Assembly (NCBI RefSeq): GCF_001425705.1
Contig: NZ_LMDC01000012.1
Span: 313,402 to 377,401, forward strand
DNA: 64,000 nt
Direction: 5' to 3'
Source: Pelomonas sp. Root1217
GTDB taxonomy: Bacteria; Pseudomonadota; Gammaproteobacteria; Burkholderiales; Burkholderiaceae_C
Below, piece after piece: positions 15,053-22,746 of the stretch. The notes under the pieces are model-generated. The model saw only the letters and a list, made by a program, of their open reading frames with translations. It searched no databases and was not told the origin of the DNA. Numbering within the stretch: position 1 is the stretch's first letter; each line of letters begins with the position of its first letter. A program made the translations under genes and the position numbers.

Positions 15053-15253
15053 ATGCCAAACGAGCCGATTCAACCTCAGCCTGGGAGACGTCCGGTCTAC
15101 CCAGTGGATTCAGACGCGGCAGACAAAAGCGGCCGCACGCGCGAGGGTGCTCAGCGTCCTGAAAAACAACCCGCTCTGCCTGCGCCTGGAGCCAAGGATG
15201 ACCCAGCTTCAGATGAGAACACCAAGTCCGCGAACCATCCCAACGATGAGTAG
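15053..15253 (+). CDS. small disordered hypothetical protein
   Basis: 66 residues from ATG 15053, preceded by CAGGAGG at good spacing. The protein is rich in proline, aspartate, lysine and asparagine with no hydrophobic core, so it is probably unstructured. A protein of similar make-up is encoded at 54900-55094. No function can be assigned. Confidence 0.5.
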   Translation: MPNEPIQPQPGRRPVYPVDSDAADKSGRTREGAQRPEKQPALPAPGAKDDPASDENTKSANHPNDE

Positions 15254-15292
15254 CCTTTGGCAATAGAGGTTGGCGCCTGCTGGCCTGCCATC

Positions 15293-15568
15293 TCAGCCGA
15301 ACCAGACGGGCTTGTACTCCTCGTTGGCCTTGACCCAGTCCTCCATGCTGATCTCGCGCACTTCGACGCCGGCAAGAAATTGGACGCGGCGGTTGTGAGA
15401 CTGTGTGCCGCTCATCTGGCGGGTGCGACGCATGATGCTGTCGCGGACCTCGTTGGCGTAACTGCGCTGCACGTTGCGCTGGATCGGCTGGATCTTGTCG
15501 GCGGAGCACGTGAACAGGCCGGGGAACTGGATGGCGCGGTGGGCGGCAACGGTGGCGACGGCTTGCAT
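15293..15568 (-). CDS. small basic hypothetical protein
   Basis: 91 residues from ATG 15568 with GGAG upstream. It is arginine-rich (Ser-Ile-Met-Arg-Arg-Thr-Arg-Gln-Met) with aromatic residues at the C-terminal end (Glu-Asp-Trp-Val-Lys-Ala-Asn-Glu-Glu-Tyr). No signal peptide and no recognised family. Confidence 0.4.
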   Translation of the reverse strand: MQAVATVAAHRAIQFPGLFTCSADKIQPIQRNVQRSYANEVRDSIMRRTRQMSGTQSHNRRVQFLAGVEVREISMEDWVKANEEYKPVWFG

Positions 15569-15570
15569 GG

Positions 15571-15790
15571 CGGGCTCCGGGGTGACTGCATTCGATGACC
15601 GTCAGTGTCTCGACCGCAAGGAGTTCAGACCATCGCCATTAGTGGGGATCCGGGCGAAAGGTCTCCCCCTTTTGGGGGATACGGCTCGTCGAGCTCCCTC
15701 TTCAGGGCGATATCCGTTGAGCGCCGGCATTCAGACACTGGCAGCGCTATGCAACACACGCCACCCGCAGATAACCGAGGAGAGACCTCC
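15571..15790. other. short spacer
   Basis: No gene recognised. It contains GAGGAGAGACCTCC, which serves the next small gene. Confidence 0.35.
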
Positions 15791-15970
15791 ATGCCCGTCG
15801 CTGACCGCCGCACCGTCGCCCGCGCTCACAACGAGCAATGGCCCGAGACCATGCGCGATGAGCTCAGGAAGCTTCAGTTCCTGCACGCTGTCGAGGTCGA
15901 TGAAGTTGACGCCGACGCTTGGCAAGACATCTTCGAGTGCTTCGAGGGGCGCCACATCCGCTTCATCTGA
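15791..15970 (+). CDS. small acidic hypothetical protein
   Basis: 59 residues from ATG 15791 with GAGGAGA eight bases upstream. It is acidic and helical (Glu-Thr-Met-Arg-Asp-Glu-Leu-Arg-Lys-Leu, then Val-Asp-Ala-Asp-Ala-Trp-Gln-Asp-Ile-Phe). No family recognised. The strong ribosome binding site is the main support. Confidence 0.45.
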   Translation: MPVADRRTVARAHNEQWPETMRDELRKLQFLHAVEVDEVDADAWQDIFECFEGRHIRFI

Positions 15971-16746
15971 CCGCGCCGAGCTGAAGCGTTGCGCCTTACC
16001 GAGGCGCCGTAACCGAGTTCAATACCTGAGTGAAAGAACACCGTGGCCTTGTTCGAGTTCAACCGCAGTTTGGTTCCGGTGGCTGGCGTGGGCCAGTTGT
16101 CCTTCGAGCGGGCCCAAGGGCAGATATGCGCCCGCGATGGCGATAGGAAGCTGGTCATGAGCATCACCACCGGCCCCGGGTTCGGTCAGCGCCTGGCAAC
16201 GGCGTTCGCCGACTATAGGAAGGCGACGCAAGAGCCGCATCGCCAAGGGGGAGTGAGTCACCGCTGGATCGAAAGCTCTTGCGCATTTGATGGCCGACCG
16301 TTGCAGGCGGATGCCGACGCCCGTTGTGCAGCGCAAGCGGAGGTGTAGTGGCTGCCCTGTTGACGCGCTTCCGGCAAGCGGCGACCGCTTTCAGCCTGTA
16401 GCCGCGGGTCGGCGACTTTCGGCTTTGGGCACATAGCTGCCGCATCGACGCTGGCCGTGAACGAGCAGCCGCTGCGAAGCTGACATGCCGATCCGTTCGC
16501 ACGCGTTGGTAGCCGCCGGTGCTCATGAAGACTGGATCGCACGCTCGTAGCGCAGGACTGGGTGCTGACGTCCACTGGAATAGGCAGGCCCAATGCATCA
16601 ATGTTGTGAAGGTCAAGGGACAACCGGCGCACGCCTCCATTGTTTTGCGGATGAGTCGGTAGAACTTCGATGGCGACGACGGCACCTTGATGCTACGTTG
16701 CCCAAACCAACAGCCGGCTCGGCAGAACATCCTGCGGGCGCCCCGT
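15971..16746. other. non-coding or decayed stretch with degenerate repeat-like units
   Basis: A GTG-started frame at 16043-16348 could encode a fragment but looks unlike a protein after about 65 codons. From 16370 to 16480 the text has the character of degenerate intergenic repeats common in related genomes (AAGCGGCGACCGCTTTCAGC, GGTCGGCGACTTTCGGC). No clear gene. Confidence 0.35.
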
Positions 16747-17997
16747 ATGAAGCACCTGCTGATAGGAGTGTTCGCTGCGATCGCCTTGATCGGTTCAAAG
16801 GTTGCGTTAGAGACAACTGCCATTGGGCACTTGGCCGAAGCGCAGACCTACGGCCTGCTGATCCGCCTCCTGCCAACGTTTACCAAGGAAGGGCCTCCGG
16901 TTCAGGTCCTAGACGTCAGTCACCTGATTGGCCGCGTTGGCGAGGACGGACAAAAGCTGATTCCGACCCATCGAGAGCGCCTGTTCGATCTGCTTACGGT
17001 CATCGCTGAACAGCGGCCCCTCGCGATAGGCGTCGATGTCGACTTTTCGCCGACTCAGAAGGGCTGGGTAAGCGAGCAAGACCCAGACTTCTTTGAACGC
17101 TGCCAAGCGTTGGCCAAGAAATATGACACACCGATCTTTCTTGGCATCTATCGAACGCTTCGAGAGCAGCCCGAGGCATGGCTGGGAGTGTCTCAGTTCC
17201 AGTCTATGGCTGCGGGACTGTGGTTGCCGCGCTCGGCGGAACCGCGCCTGCCTGTCGCGTTCGCACCGATGCGTGCTGGCAAGACGCCCAGCACAGGAAG
17301 CGAAGGGGACGCTGAACAGTGGATTCCAAGTCTGGGCGCAGCGCTAGCTGGTGCGGTACTTGGGACAGCCAAGGGGCCACCCCTGATTCCCCCAAGCGCT
17401 GTTGAGCTGGAATCCTTGCAGCTGATCCCGATCAACTTTGGCGGCGCCACGTTGCAGGTTAGAAACACGATGGTGGACTACTCATTTCTCGATCAAATTG
17501 AGCGGGAGAGCCTGCGAAAGGTTACTCCCGCCGATGTGCGCAAGAACGCCGATCGAATTCGAAACCATGTGGTTCTCCTGGGCGATACAAGTCGCGAAGC
17601 GGGCGATAGGTTCCCAGTGCCGGTGGGCGAAGAGGACCGCAACGGTGTCTTCGTGCATGCGGCACTGGCTACCAGTCTCGTCGCACACCCGCTATACGAG
17701 TTCAAGCACAGCGTCCGTCTCGCCTTTGACGCAGCTCTGTCGTTCATCGTTATTGCCTTGGTACTCGTCCTTTCAGGCAGGGGGGCCGGAGCTGCCGAGC
17801 ATGCCATCGAAGCACGCGTAGTCAGCTACGTTGTCATCGCAGTCCTCCTCCTCGGAGTGACATTCGTGCTGACGTTCCGAGTCGTATGGCTCGACTTTCT
17901 CTTGGTCGTGTTCTTTCTCGCAGTGCACCCCACAATCGAGACGCGACTTAAAAGAATTCTGAGCAGATTGCGATCAACCCGAATAGGTGCCGCATGA
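16747..17997 (+). CDS. CHASE2-domain membrane protein
   Basis: 416 residues. An N-terminal membrane helix (about 3-22) is followed by a large extracytoplasmic domain with Val-Gln-Val-Leu-Asp-Val-Ser-His near the start and Ile-Gly-Val-Asp-Val-Asp-Phe-Ser at about 96-103, typical of CHASE2 sensors. A late Asn-His-Val-Val-Leu-Leu-Gly-Asp-Thr segment at about 276-284 is also typical. Two or three membrane helices follow (about 335-355 and 365-405). There is no kinase or cyclase domain after them, so it is a stand-alone sensor. Its stop overlaps the next start (ATGA). Start 16747 was chosen because it gives a proper membrane anchor; no strong ribosome binding site is seen. Confidence 0.85.
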   Translation: MKHLLIGVFAAIALIGSKVALETTAIGHLAEAQTYGLLIRLLPTFTKEGPPVQVLDVSHLIGRVGEDGQKLIPTHRERLFDLLTVIAEQRPLAIGVDVDFSPTQKGWVSEQDPDFFERCQALAKKYDTPIFLGIYRTLREQPEAWLGVSQFQSMAAGLWLPRSAEPRLPVAFAPMRAGKTPSTGSEGDAEQWIPSLGAALAGAVLGTAKGPPLIPPSAVELESLQLIPINFGGATLQVRNTMVDYSFLDQIERESLRKVTPADVRKNADRIRNHVVLLGDTSREAGDRFPVPVGEEDRNGVFVHAALATSLVAHPLYEFKHSVRLAFDAALSFIVIALVLVLSGRGAGAAEHAIEARVVSYVVIAVLLLGVTFVLTFRVVWLDFLLVVFFLAVHPTIETRLKRILSRLRSTRIGAA

Positions 17998-19115
17998 AAA
18001 CGAGCAACCCGTCGAAGGCGCCGCGATCTGCGTGGCTGTGGATTTTGATTCCTACAGCAATAGGCACGCCAGCATTGGCCGACGTCAAAGGCAAGGTCAT
18101 CGTCGTCACCAGAGGCTGCGCCATCAGAGTGGTGGATTCTCAACAGTCCAGACCACTGCAGCGCGGAGCGCCTATTGACCGCGGGGATCGGATCTCCTGC
18201 TCGGCAGGCGCGACACTGACGTTCGAGCAGCCCATCACCTCGGAACGTATTACGCTCAACGGACCGATCGTCTACTGGGTCCCATACCTTCCGATTCAAC
18301 GCGAACTTTTGGAAGAGAACCGCGGCGGATCCGTCGCTGAGGCCGCCCGTCCCATCGACTTTGGATACGTTGCGTCTGCGCAATCAGAGGACGCGGTCCG
18401 GTTCGCCCAGATGGAGCCAGACCTACAACGCAGGCAAGGCATGCCGCTCGTGCATGGGCCATGGCCCGCGGTGGCGGAGATCGATAGTCTAGGTAAGGTG
18501 TTCCGATTCCAAGGCCGACAAGAAGTATCTTGGTCTCCGAGTGTCACTTGCCGAACTTCATTTGGTTCCGCTGCGATCTACGAATCACCCGACGATCTCA
18601 CGCGAACGTTGCTGAGTCGCGTGGCACCCGAAACGAACCAGAACCTCCACCAATGGTTTAAGGAGTCTGGCTGTCTATCTGTCCCGAGAGAGCCTGCTTC
18701 GTCCTCCGCACTCAAGTTGGCAACCCGATACCAGATAGTGCCTCTCCAGGTCTTCTCTACCACTACTGAGAATCTGCCCCTGTCAATGAAATGGCTCCTG
18801 CCTGCGACAAAAGACGGTTCGTACGCGCGGAAGCTCACGCTGGCTCAAATGGCGCTGTTGAATGCAGACAGCGGCAAGCTAGTAGCGACAAGCGTAGGCT
18901 ATTCGCTCGGACCGGAAATCGGCCGAGAATTAAAGAGCGGCCTGATGAAGGAGCAGTGCCGGTCCGATCGGGTCTGCACAAACACCGCTGATCTCACGAA
19001 TGCACAAGCAGATGCTGTAGAGGCACTGCTGCAAGAACTTGCGAAGTCGCCCCCCAGTGTTGTCGCTCCCGCTAAGCCGAACTACAAGGACAGGGCGCCG
19101 GTAAATGAAAAGTAG
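17994..19115 (+). CDS. exported protein with FecR-like N-terminal segment, partner of CHASE2 protein
   Basis: 373 residues with a signal peptide (basic start, hydrophobic core, Pro-Ala-Leu-Ala-Asp cleavage region near 29). The mature N-terminus has the FecR-like pattern Gly-Lys-Val, then Leu-Gln-Arg-Gly-Ala-Pro-Ile-Asp-Arg-Gly-Asp-Arg-Ile and Ala-Thr-Leu-Thr-Phe. Several cysteines suggest disulphides. The rest is not recognised. Translational coupling to the CHASE2 gene (ATGA) indicates that the pair acts together at the cell envelope. FecR plus CHASE2 proteins co-occur in many bacteria, but the ligand is unknown. Confidence 0.7.
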   Translation: MKTSNPSKAPRSAWLWILIPTAIGTPALADVKGKVIVVTRGCAIRVVDSQQSRPLQRGAPIDRGDRISCSAGATLTFEQPITSERITLNGPIVYWVPYLPIQRELLEENRGGSVAEAARPIDFGYVASAQSEDAVRFAQMEPDLQRRQGMPLVHGPWPAVAEIDSLGKVFRFQGRQEVSWSPSVTCRTSFGSAAIYESPDDLTRTLLSRVAPETNQNLHQWFKESGCLSVPREPASSSALKLATRYQIVPLQVFSTTTENLPLSMKWLLPATKDGSYARKLTLAQMALLNADSGKLVATSVGYSLGPEIGRELKSGLMKEQCRSDRVCTNTADLTNAQADAVEALLQELAKSPPSVVAPAKPNYKDRAPVNEK

Positions 19116-19135
19116 TGAGCGCCGTATTGCTCCCA

Positions 19136-19162
19136 GCGGCCGCTCTGCAAAGCGGGCCGCTG
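19136..19162 (+). terminator. GC-rich hairpin after the CHASE2 operon
   Basis: AGCGGCCGC (19136-19144) pairs with GCGGGCCGCT (19153-19162) with one bulge, 20 bases after the stop. No T run follows, so it may slow polymerase but is not a canonical terminator. Confidence 0.35.
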
Positions 19163-19208
19163 ACGCGACCGGCCCCTCGGGACGGCGCCTATTCAGAACA
19201 GCGGGGAA

Positions 19209-19385
19209 GTGAATTGCTTCGTAGACACCTTCTTCAAGGCGCGGCGGCGTAGGCGGCCTAGGGAAGCGGGCTGGCCCGATGCGGCGCAGTGGCAGCGGCT
19301 CAAGGCAGCGGTGGGCGGGCGGCTGGAGGCCGTTCAACCACTGATGGCGCCGTGCGCGTCGTATCCGTCCGGCCAAGTCATCTTG
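19209..19385 (+). pseudogene. fragment resembling the N-terminus of an FAD-linked oxidase
   Basis: A frame with Arg-Pro-Arg-Glu-Ala-Gly-Trp-Pro, then Trp-Gln-Arg-Leu-Lys-Ala-Ala-Val-Gly-Gly-Arg-Leu, resembles the start of the mature part of BBE-type FAD-linked oxidases. It has no signal peptide and stops matching at about 19385. The following 280 bases hold no recognised gene. Weak, from memory of the family pattern. Confidence 0.3.
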
Positions 19386-19668
19386 AGCGGCTGTTGTCGA
19401 CAGTCGCGGCTCGACCCGGCAGCGCAGGCAGGCGGACGTCTTGTCCGACGCTTCAGTCCCATCTGTGGGTCACGAAGCACCCGCTGGCGGACGCCCCCGA
19501 CGGGAACCGCCAGCTCCTCATCATGGCAACGGCTTGTTCGTCGAAGAGCTTCTTCGGGCTCGAATTAACGATTTCGACTTTCACGACAGCACCACGTTCA
19601 ACGTCAGTGAGCGTCCGGTCAACCCATATTGATGGCGCTCGGATCAGTCGCTAGGCGAGTTGATCTCA

Positions 19669-19878
19669 TCAGTTGTTTCGCCGGTGTCCGGTGTCGAAGT
19701 AGCTGGCGATGGCGCGGTCTAGCCGTTTGAGAAGCGCATTGAGCGTCTCGCCCTCACGCCGCACGAGCAGGGCGAGCGCGTTGCTGCCATCAGCAGCAGT
19801 AGCAGCGCACTCGACATCGCCGATGGCGCCGAGCGTGATCTCGCCGCCGTCTTCGATGAGCTCTTCTATGGCCTTCAT
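19669..19878 (-). CDS. small hypothetical protein associated with an IS66 remnant
   Basis: 69 residues, starting Met-Lys-Ala-Ile-Glu-Glu-Leu-Ile-Glu and containing Gly-Ala-Ile-Gly-Asp-Val-Glu-Cys-Ala-Ala and Leu-Asn-Ala-Leu-Leu-Lys-Arg-Leu-Asp-Arg-Ala-Ile. It begins just 12 bases after the end of the IS66 transposase fragment on the same strand, and a small gene of this kind can follow tnpC in IS66 elements. Probably IS-borne. Function unknown. Confidence 0.55.
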   Translation of the reverse strand: MKAIEELIEDGGEITLGAIGDVECAATAADGSNALALLVRREGETLNALLKRLDRAIASYFDTGHRRNN

Positions 19879-19889
19879 CTGACTGAGAC

Positions 19890-20075
19890 CTAGGCGCCCT
19901 GCGGCTGCCAGCGATGCGGCAGCAGCTCATCGAGCCGGCTGTTGAGATGCGTCGGCAAACGCTCGAGCACGTCGCGCAGGTAGGCCCAGGGATCGTGCCC
20001 ATTCATGCGGGCCGACTGCACGAGGCTCATCACGACGGCAGCTACGGCCTGGTGGCTGCGGGGTGCATCGTGCCT
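19890..20075 (-). mobile_element. IS66 transposase C-terminal fragment (first)
   Basis: The minus strand encodes Met-Ser-Leu-Val-Gln-Ser-Ala-Arg-Met-Asn-Gly-His-Asp-Pro-Trp-Ala-Tyr-Leu and Leu-Asp-Glu-Leu-Leu-Pro-His-Arg-Trp, the IS66 C-terminal element. The catalytic core upstream (above about 20080) is missing. Confidence 0.82.
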
Positions 20076-20224
20076 GCTTGTACTGACGTCCAGAAGCGAA
20101 CCGCTATCTACACGCGGGAGATCGCCGCCCTGGGAGCTTTGAAACGCGAGCACGAGGTTTATTGCTCGTCTCCAGCTGGAAGTCCCCGCGGAGGACATGC
20201 GGCCAGCCAAGCACTCACTACTTC

Positions 20225-20369
20225 ATGCCGACGGCGCACGGTGATCACGAGGTAGTCAATGAGGGTGTCTTGATCGGCTGCCAGGTGACCCCGCCGGAAA
20301 AGTACCCCAGGCCGACTGCAGCAGGCCCAACCCCAGCAGGCCGGCGATGACTCCGATCCGCGCTGCCAT
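20225..20369 (-). pseudogene. truncated third gene of the lipoprotein operon
   Basis: ATG 20369 starts three bases after the stop of the preceding gene and gives a signal-peptide-like start (Gly-Val-Ile-Ala-Gly-Leu-Leu-Gly-Leu-Gly-Leu-Leu-Gln-Ser-Ala). After about 22 residues the reading breaks, with a neighbouring frame giving Gly-Tyr-Phe-Ser-Gly-Gly-Val-Thr-Trp. IS66 debris follows. This looks like a secreted protein gene cut by the insertion. Confidence 0.4.
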
Positions 20370-20371
20370 GG

Positions 20372-21004
20372 TCAGTTCGCCGCCGCCGCCTGCATGGCGT
20401 CGAGGAAGGCGGGGTCCGAATACAGCTTCATCAGGAAGGCCTCAATGCCGGCCGGCAGCGCGTTCATCACGTCGCCGCAGCCGTTGACCGCGCCTGCCGA
20501 GACGGGAAAGCTGTGTACGCTCTTGACCGTGAACGGCGGCTTGCCTTGAACAGTGAAGGTCGCGTTGATGCTCCATTTGCCGCCGCCGAAGGAGGAGAAG
20601 TCGAACTCGTCCAGCGAGGCCTGAATGCGCGGCGCGTCGGGCTCGACGAGGCCGGAGGCCACCAGCTCCAGGTTGGCGGCGGCCTCCATCAGCGAGGCGA
20701 AGGGCGTCTTGTTGGGGCCATAGACCGGGAAGCTTGCCCGGCACAGCAGCATGGCCTTGTTGTTCTTCGCGGTGTCGAAGGCGACGAGCCGAGGCGCGGG
20801 GGCCTTGTCCTTCAGCCCCTTCAGGAAGGCCATGTTCTTTTCGGACGGCGCGTAGCCCGTGGCCATGTAGGTGCGGAAGGCTGGCACCACGACGTTGCGG
20901 CCGCCGGGCAGGGCGATGACGTCGTAGTCGGCTGCGGCTGCAAGCGGCGGAACGGTCAATGTGGCAAGCGCCGCCGTGGCCATCAGGGTGTGGGTCCGCT
21001 TCAT
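20372..21004 (-). CDS. exported hypothetical protein
   Basis: 210 residues from ATG 21004 with a signal peptide (Lys-Arg start, hydrophobic core, Ala-Ala-Ala-Asp cleavage region near 25). The mature part has two cysteines that could pair and a beta-rich C-terminal half (Trp-Ser-Ile-Asn-Ala-Thr-Phe-Thr-Val). The longer reading upstream to 21787 is excluded because it would run through the lipoprotein gene. It overlaps that gene by ATGA and so is coupled to it. Likely periplasmic. Family unknown to me. Confidence 0.75.
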   Translation of the reverse strand: MKRTHTLMATAALATLTVPPLAAAADYDVIALPGGRNVVVPAFRTYMATGYAPSEKNMAFLKGLKDKAPAPRLVAFDTAKNNKAMLLCRASFPVYGPNKTPFASLMEAAANLELVASGLVEPDAPRIQASLDEFDFSSFGGGKWSINATFTVQGKPPFTVKSVHSFPVSAGAVNGCGDVMNALPAGIEAFLMKLYSDPAFLDAMQAAAAN

Positions 21005-21516
21005 TTCTTCACCGGCGCAAGCAGCCGCCCTTCGTTGAACAGGTTGTAGATGCGCGTGAACAGGCGATCCGTCATCGCCTTGCCGACCTGGTCCTTGTTG
21101 AAGTCCACAAACGTCTTGCCCTTCCAGACGACTTCGGAGGTCTTGACGTCCACCAGCTCCATCTCGACGTTCAGGTTCTGCATGCCGGAGGTCAGGTTGG
21201 CCTGGGCTTGGGGCGTCCAGATGCGCAGCGCATGCGTGGTGGCTGGCGCCATGCGGTCCTGGCCGGCCAGGCCGCAATAGGGCAGGCCCGATTCGATGAT
21301 GGACGGCTTGCCGTAAGAGATCACCGCGTTCTGAAACTGCAGGGACAGTGCCTGCCCGAACGAGCGGAACATGCCCATGTCGACCTGGGTGTAGACGCAG
21401 GCGACCTGCTGCACGGCCTGCGGCTTGACCATCGTGGTCCAGTGCGTGCAGCCGGGCAGGGCCAGGCAGGCGGCCAGCAGCAGCGCCGTGGCGCTGGCTT
21501 TTCGAGGGGAATTCAT
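21001..21516 (-). CDS. lipoprotein of unknown function
   Basis: 171 residues with a lipobox Leu-Pro-Gly-Cys at 20-23 after a basic-hydrophobic signal, so it should be lipid-anchored. The mature part is soluble with a beta stretch (Val-Glu-Met-Glu-Leu-Val-Asp-Val-Lys-Thr-Ser-Glu-Val-Val-Trp) typical of small periplasmic lipoproteins in which a modified subunit is secreted with a partner. It is the first gene of a two- or three-gene operon with coupled downstream genes. Confidence 0.78.
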   Translation of the reverse strand: MNSPRKASATALLLAACLALPGCTHWTTMVKPQAVQQVACVYTQVDMGMFRSFGQALSLQFQNAVISYGKPSIIESGLPYCGLAGQDRMAPATTHALRIWTPQAQANLTSGMQNLNVEMELVDVKTSEVVWKGKTFVDFNKDQVGKAMTDRLFTRIYNLFNEGRLLAPVKK

Positions 21517-21752
21517 CGGGGTCTTTGCGGCGAGGAAATCCCGCCAAACCCGTGAATCTAGCAGCCCGGCTGCCCAACCCCAGGCTCAGGGCTCGGCAGG
21601 CTGCGGCGCGTCCAGCGCTGCGAGAGCGCGTTGCAGCGCGTGCGAGCTGCAGCGTAAGCAATGGGATGGACGCCCCCACCCGTAGACGTAGACGGCATTG
21701 AGGTGCCACAGTGGATGTATCAGCAACCACTCGATTGGAAGGAGCGTCCACC

Positions 21753-21800
21753 ATGGAGATCACGACGATCGGCCTTGATCTGGCCAAGAACGTTTTCTAG
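21753..21800 (+). mobile_element. IS110 transposase N-terminal scrap
   Basis: Sixteen codons from ATG 21753 read Met-Glu-Ile-Thr-Thr-Ile-Gly-Leu-Asp-Leu-Ala-Lys-Asn-Val-Phe and then stop. This is the standard start of IS110-type DEDD transposases, with its first catalytic Asp. Everything after is lost. Confidence 0.7.
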
Positions 21801-22014
21801 GTTCAGGGGGCAGTTAACTGGTTTGGTGGACACCATCCTGGCCGTTGGCGACGGGCCGTTCAAGAGTGAGTTCGCCGGACGCATACAAAGAAGAAGCAGA
21901 TTGCGCATCGCATTCCTGTTTTTTAGCGGCCCAGAGGCCAACGAAGCGCTGCAGTCTGCCCGCCAGCAGTGCCCGAGGCAATGGTGGCAATTCACTTGCC
22001 ATCTCGGGGCCACT
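21801..22014. other. spacer between IS scraps
   Basis: No gene recognised. Probably scrambled IS or target DNA. Confidence 0.3.
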
Positions 22015-22190
22015 TACCGCGCCTCGGCCTGTCGCGAGCGCCATTGCGGCGGCAACAACTCGGCGACCCGACTTGCCTGCTGCGTCGGCGGCCGCTCCAG
22101 CACATCGCGCAGGTAGGCATAGGGATCAAGCCCGTTGAGCTTGGCCGATTGGATGAGGCTCATCACCGCCGCAGCTGTTTTGCCGTAAGC
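22015..22190 (-). mobile_element. IS66 transposase C-terminal fragment (second)
   Basis: The minus strand encodes Ala-Ala-Ala-Val-Met-Ser-Leu-Ile-Gln-Ser-Ala-Lys-Leu-Asn-Gly and Asp-Pro-Tyr-Ala-Tyr-Leu-Arg-Asp-Val-Leu-Glu-Arg, the same IS66 C-terminal region as at 19890 but a different sequence, so a second element. No transposase core remains. Confidence 0.8.
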
Positions 22191-22403
22191 GTCTGGCTAA
22201 GTCATGTTGACTTGGCTGGCTACCGGCGAGTAGCAGCGATGCCCACGAAGTGGCGCAGTCTCTTTGCCGGAGCTCGTGTCGCGCAGGTCTAGGGACAGTC
22301 TGCAAAACCCACTCCAGGACGTTCGATGGCTGAACTCGATAGCGTCAACACCGTCCTGACGCCGTCTACGGTTCTCCGCCTTCGATCACGGCAACGACGC
22401 CGG

Positions 22404-22649
22404 TCAAGCACGGTTCTCCAGCCGCTTCAGTAGGAAGCGAATCGCCAATGGCACCAGCACGACGTCGTCCATCAAACCCAGCACGGGAATAACATCGGGA
22501 ATCAGGTCGATAGGCGACAGAACATAGAGCACGATGAGCGCGGTGCCGACTTTGAGCCAGGTTGGTGCCGAAGGCTGGCGCAAGGCGTACCAGAGCCGGC
22601 GAGCATCGCCCCTCACGACGGTCCAGTGCAAGGTCAGGCGTTTCAACAA
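22404..22649 (-). CDS. YkvA/DUF1232 family small membrane protein
   Basis: 81 residues from TTG 22649 with GGAGG about nine bases upstream. An alternative start is ATG 22715, which adds 22 unconvincing residues. The signature Tyr-Val-Leu-Ser-Pro-Ile-Asp-Leu-Ile-Pro-Asp of DUF1232 is present in a hydrophobic region with two helices, then Leu-Met-Asp-Asp. Members are small inner-membrane proteins of poorly known role. It is close to the RNB gene but on a separate short transcript. Confidence 0.85.
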   Translation of the reverse strand: MLKRLTLHWTVVRGDARRLWYALRQPSAPTWLKVGTALIVLYVLSPIDLIPDVIPVLGLMDDVVLVPLAIRFLLKRLENRA

Positions 22650-22746
22650 GATGGAGCCTCCGGCTAACGGCGACTGACGCCGTGCCCGGCAGATGGTGCT
22701 CGTTCTCCTCGCCACAAGGGCGGCCAGGCGGCGTTACATCCGCAGC

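Noticed and set aside
16043..16348. GTG-started frame of 101 codons
   Set aside because: Weak start, loses protein-like character after about 65 codons, and no family was recognised.
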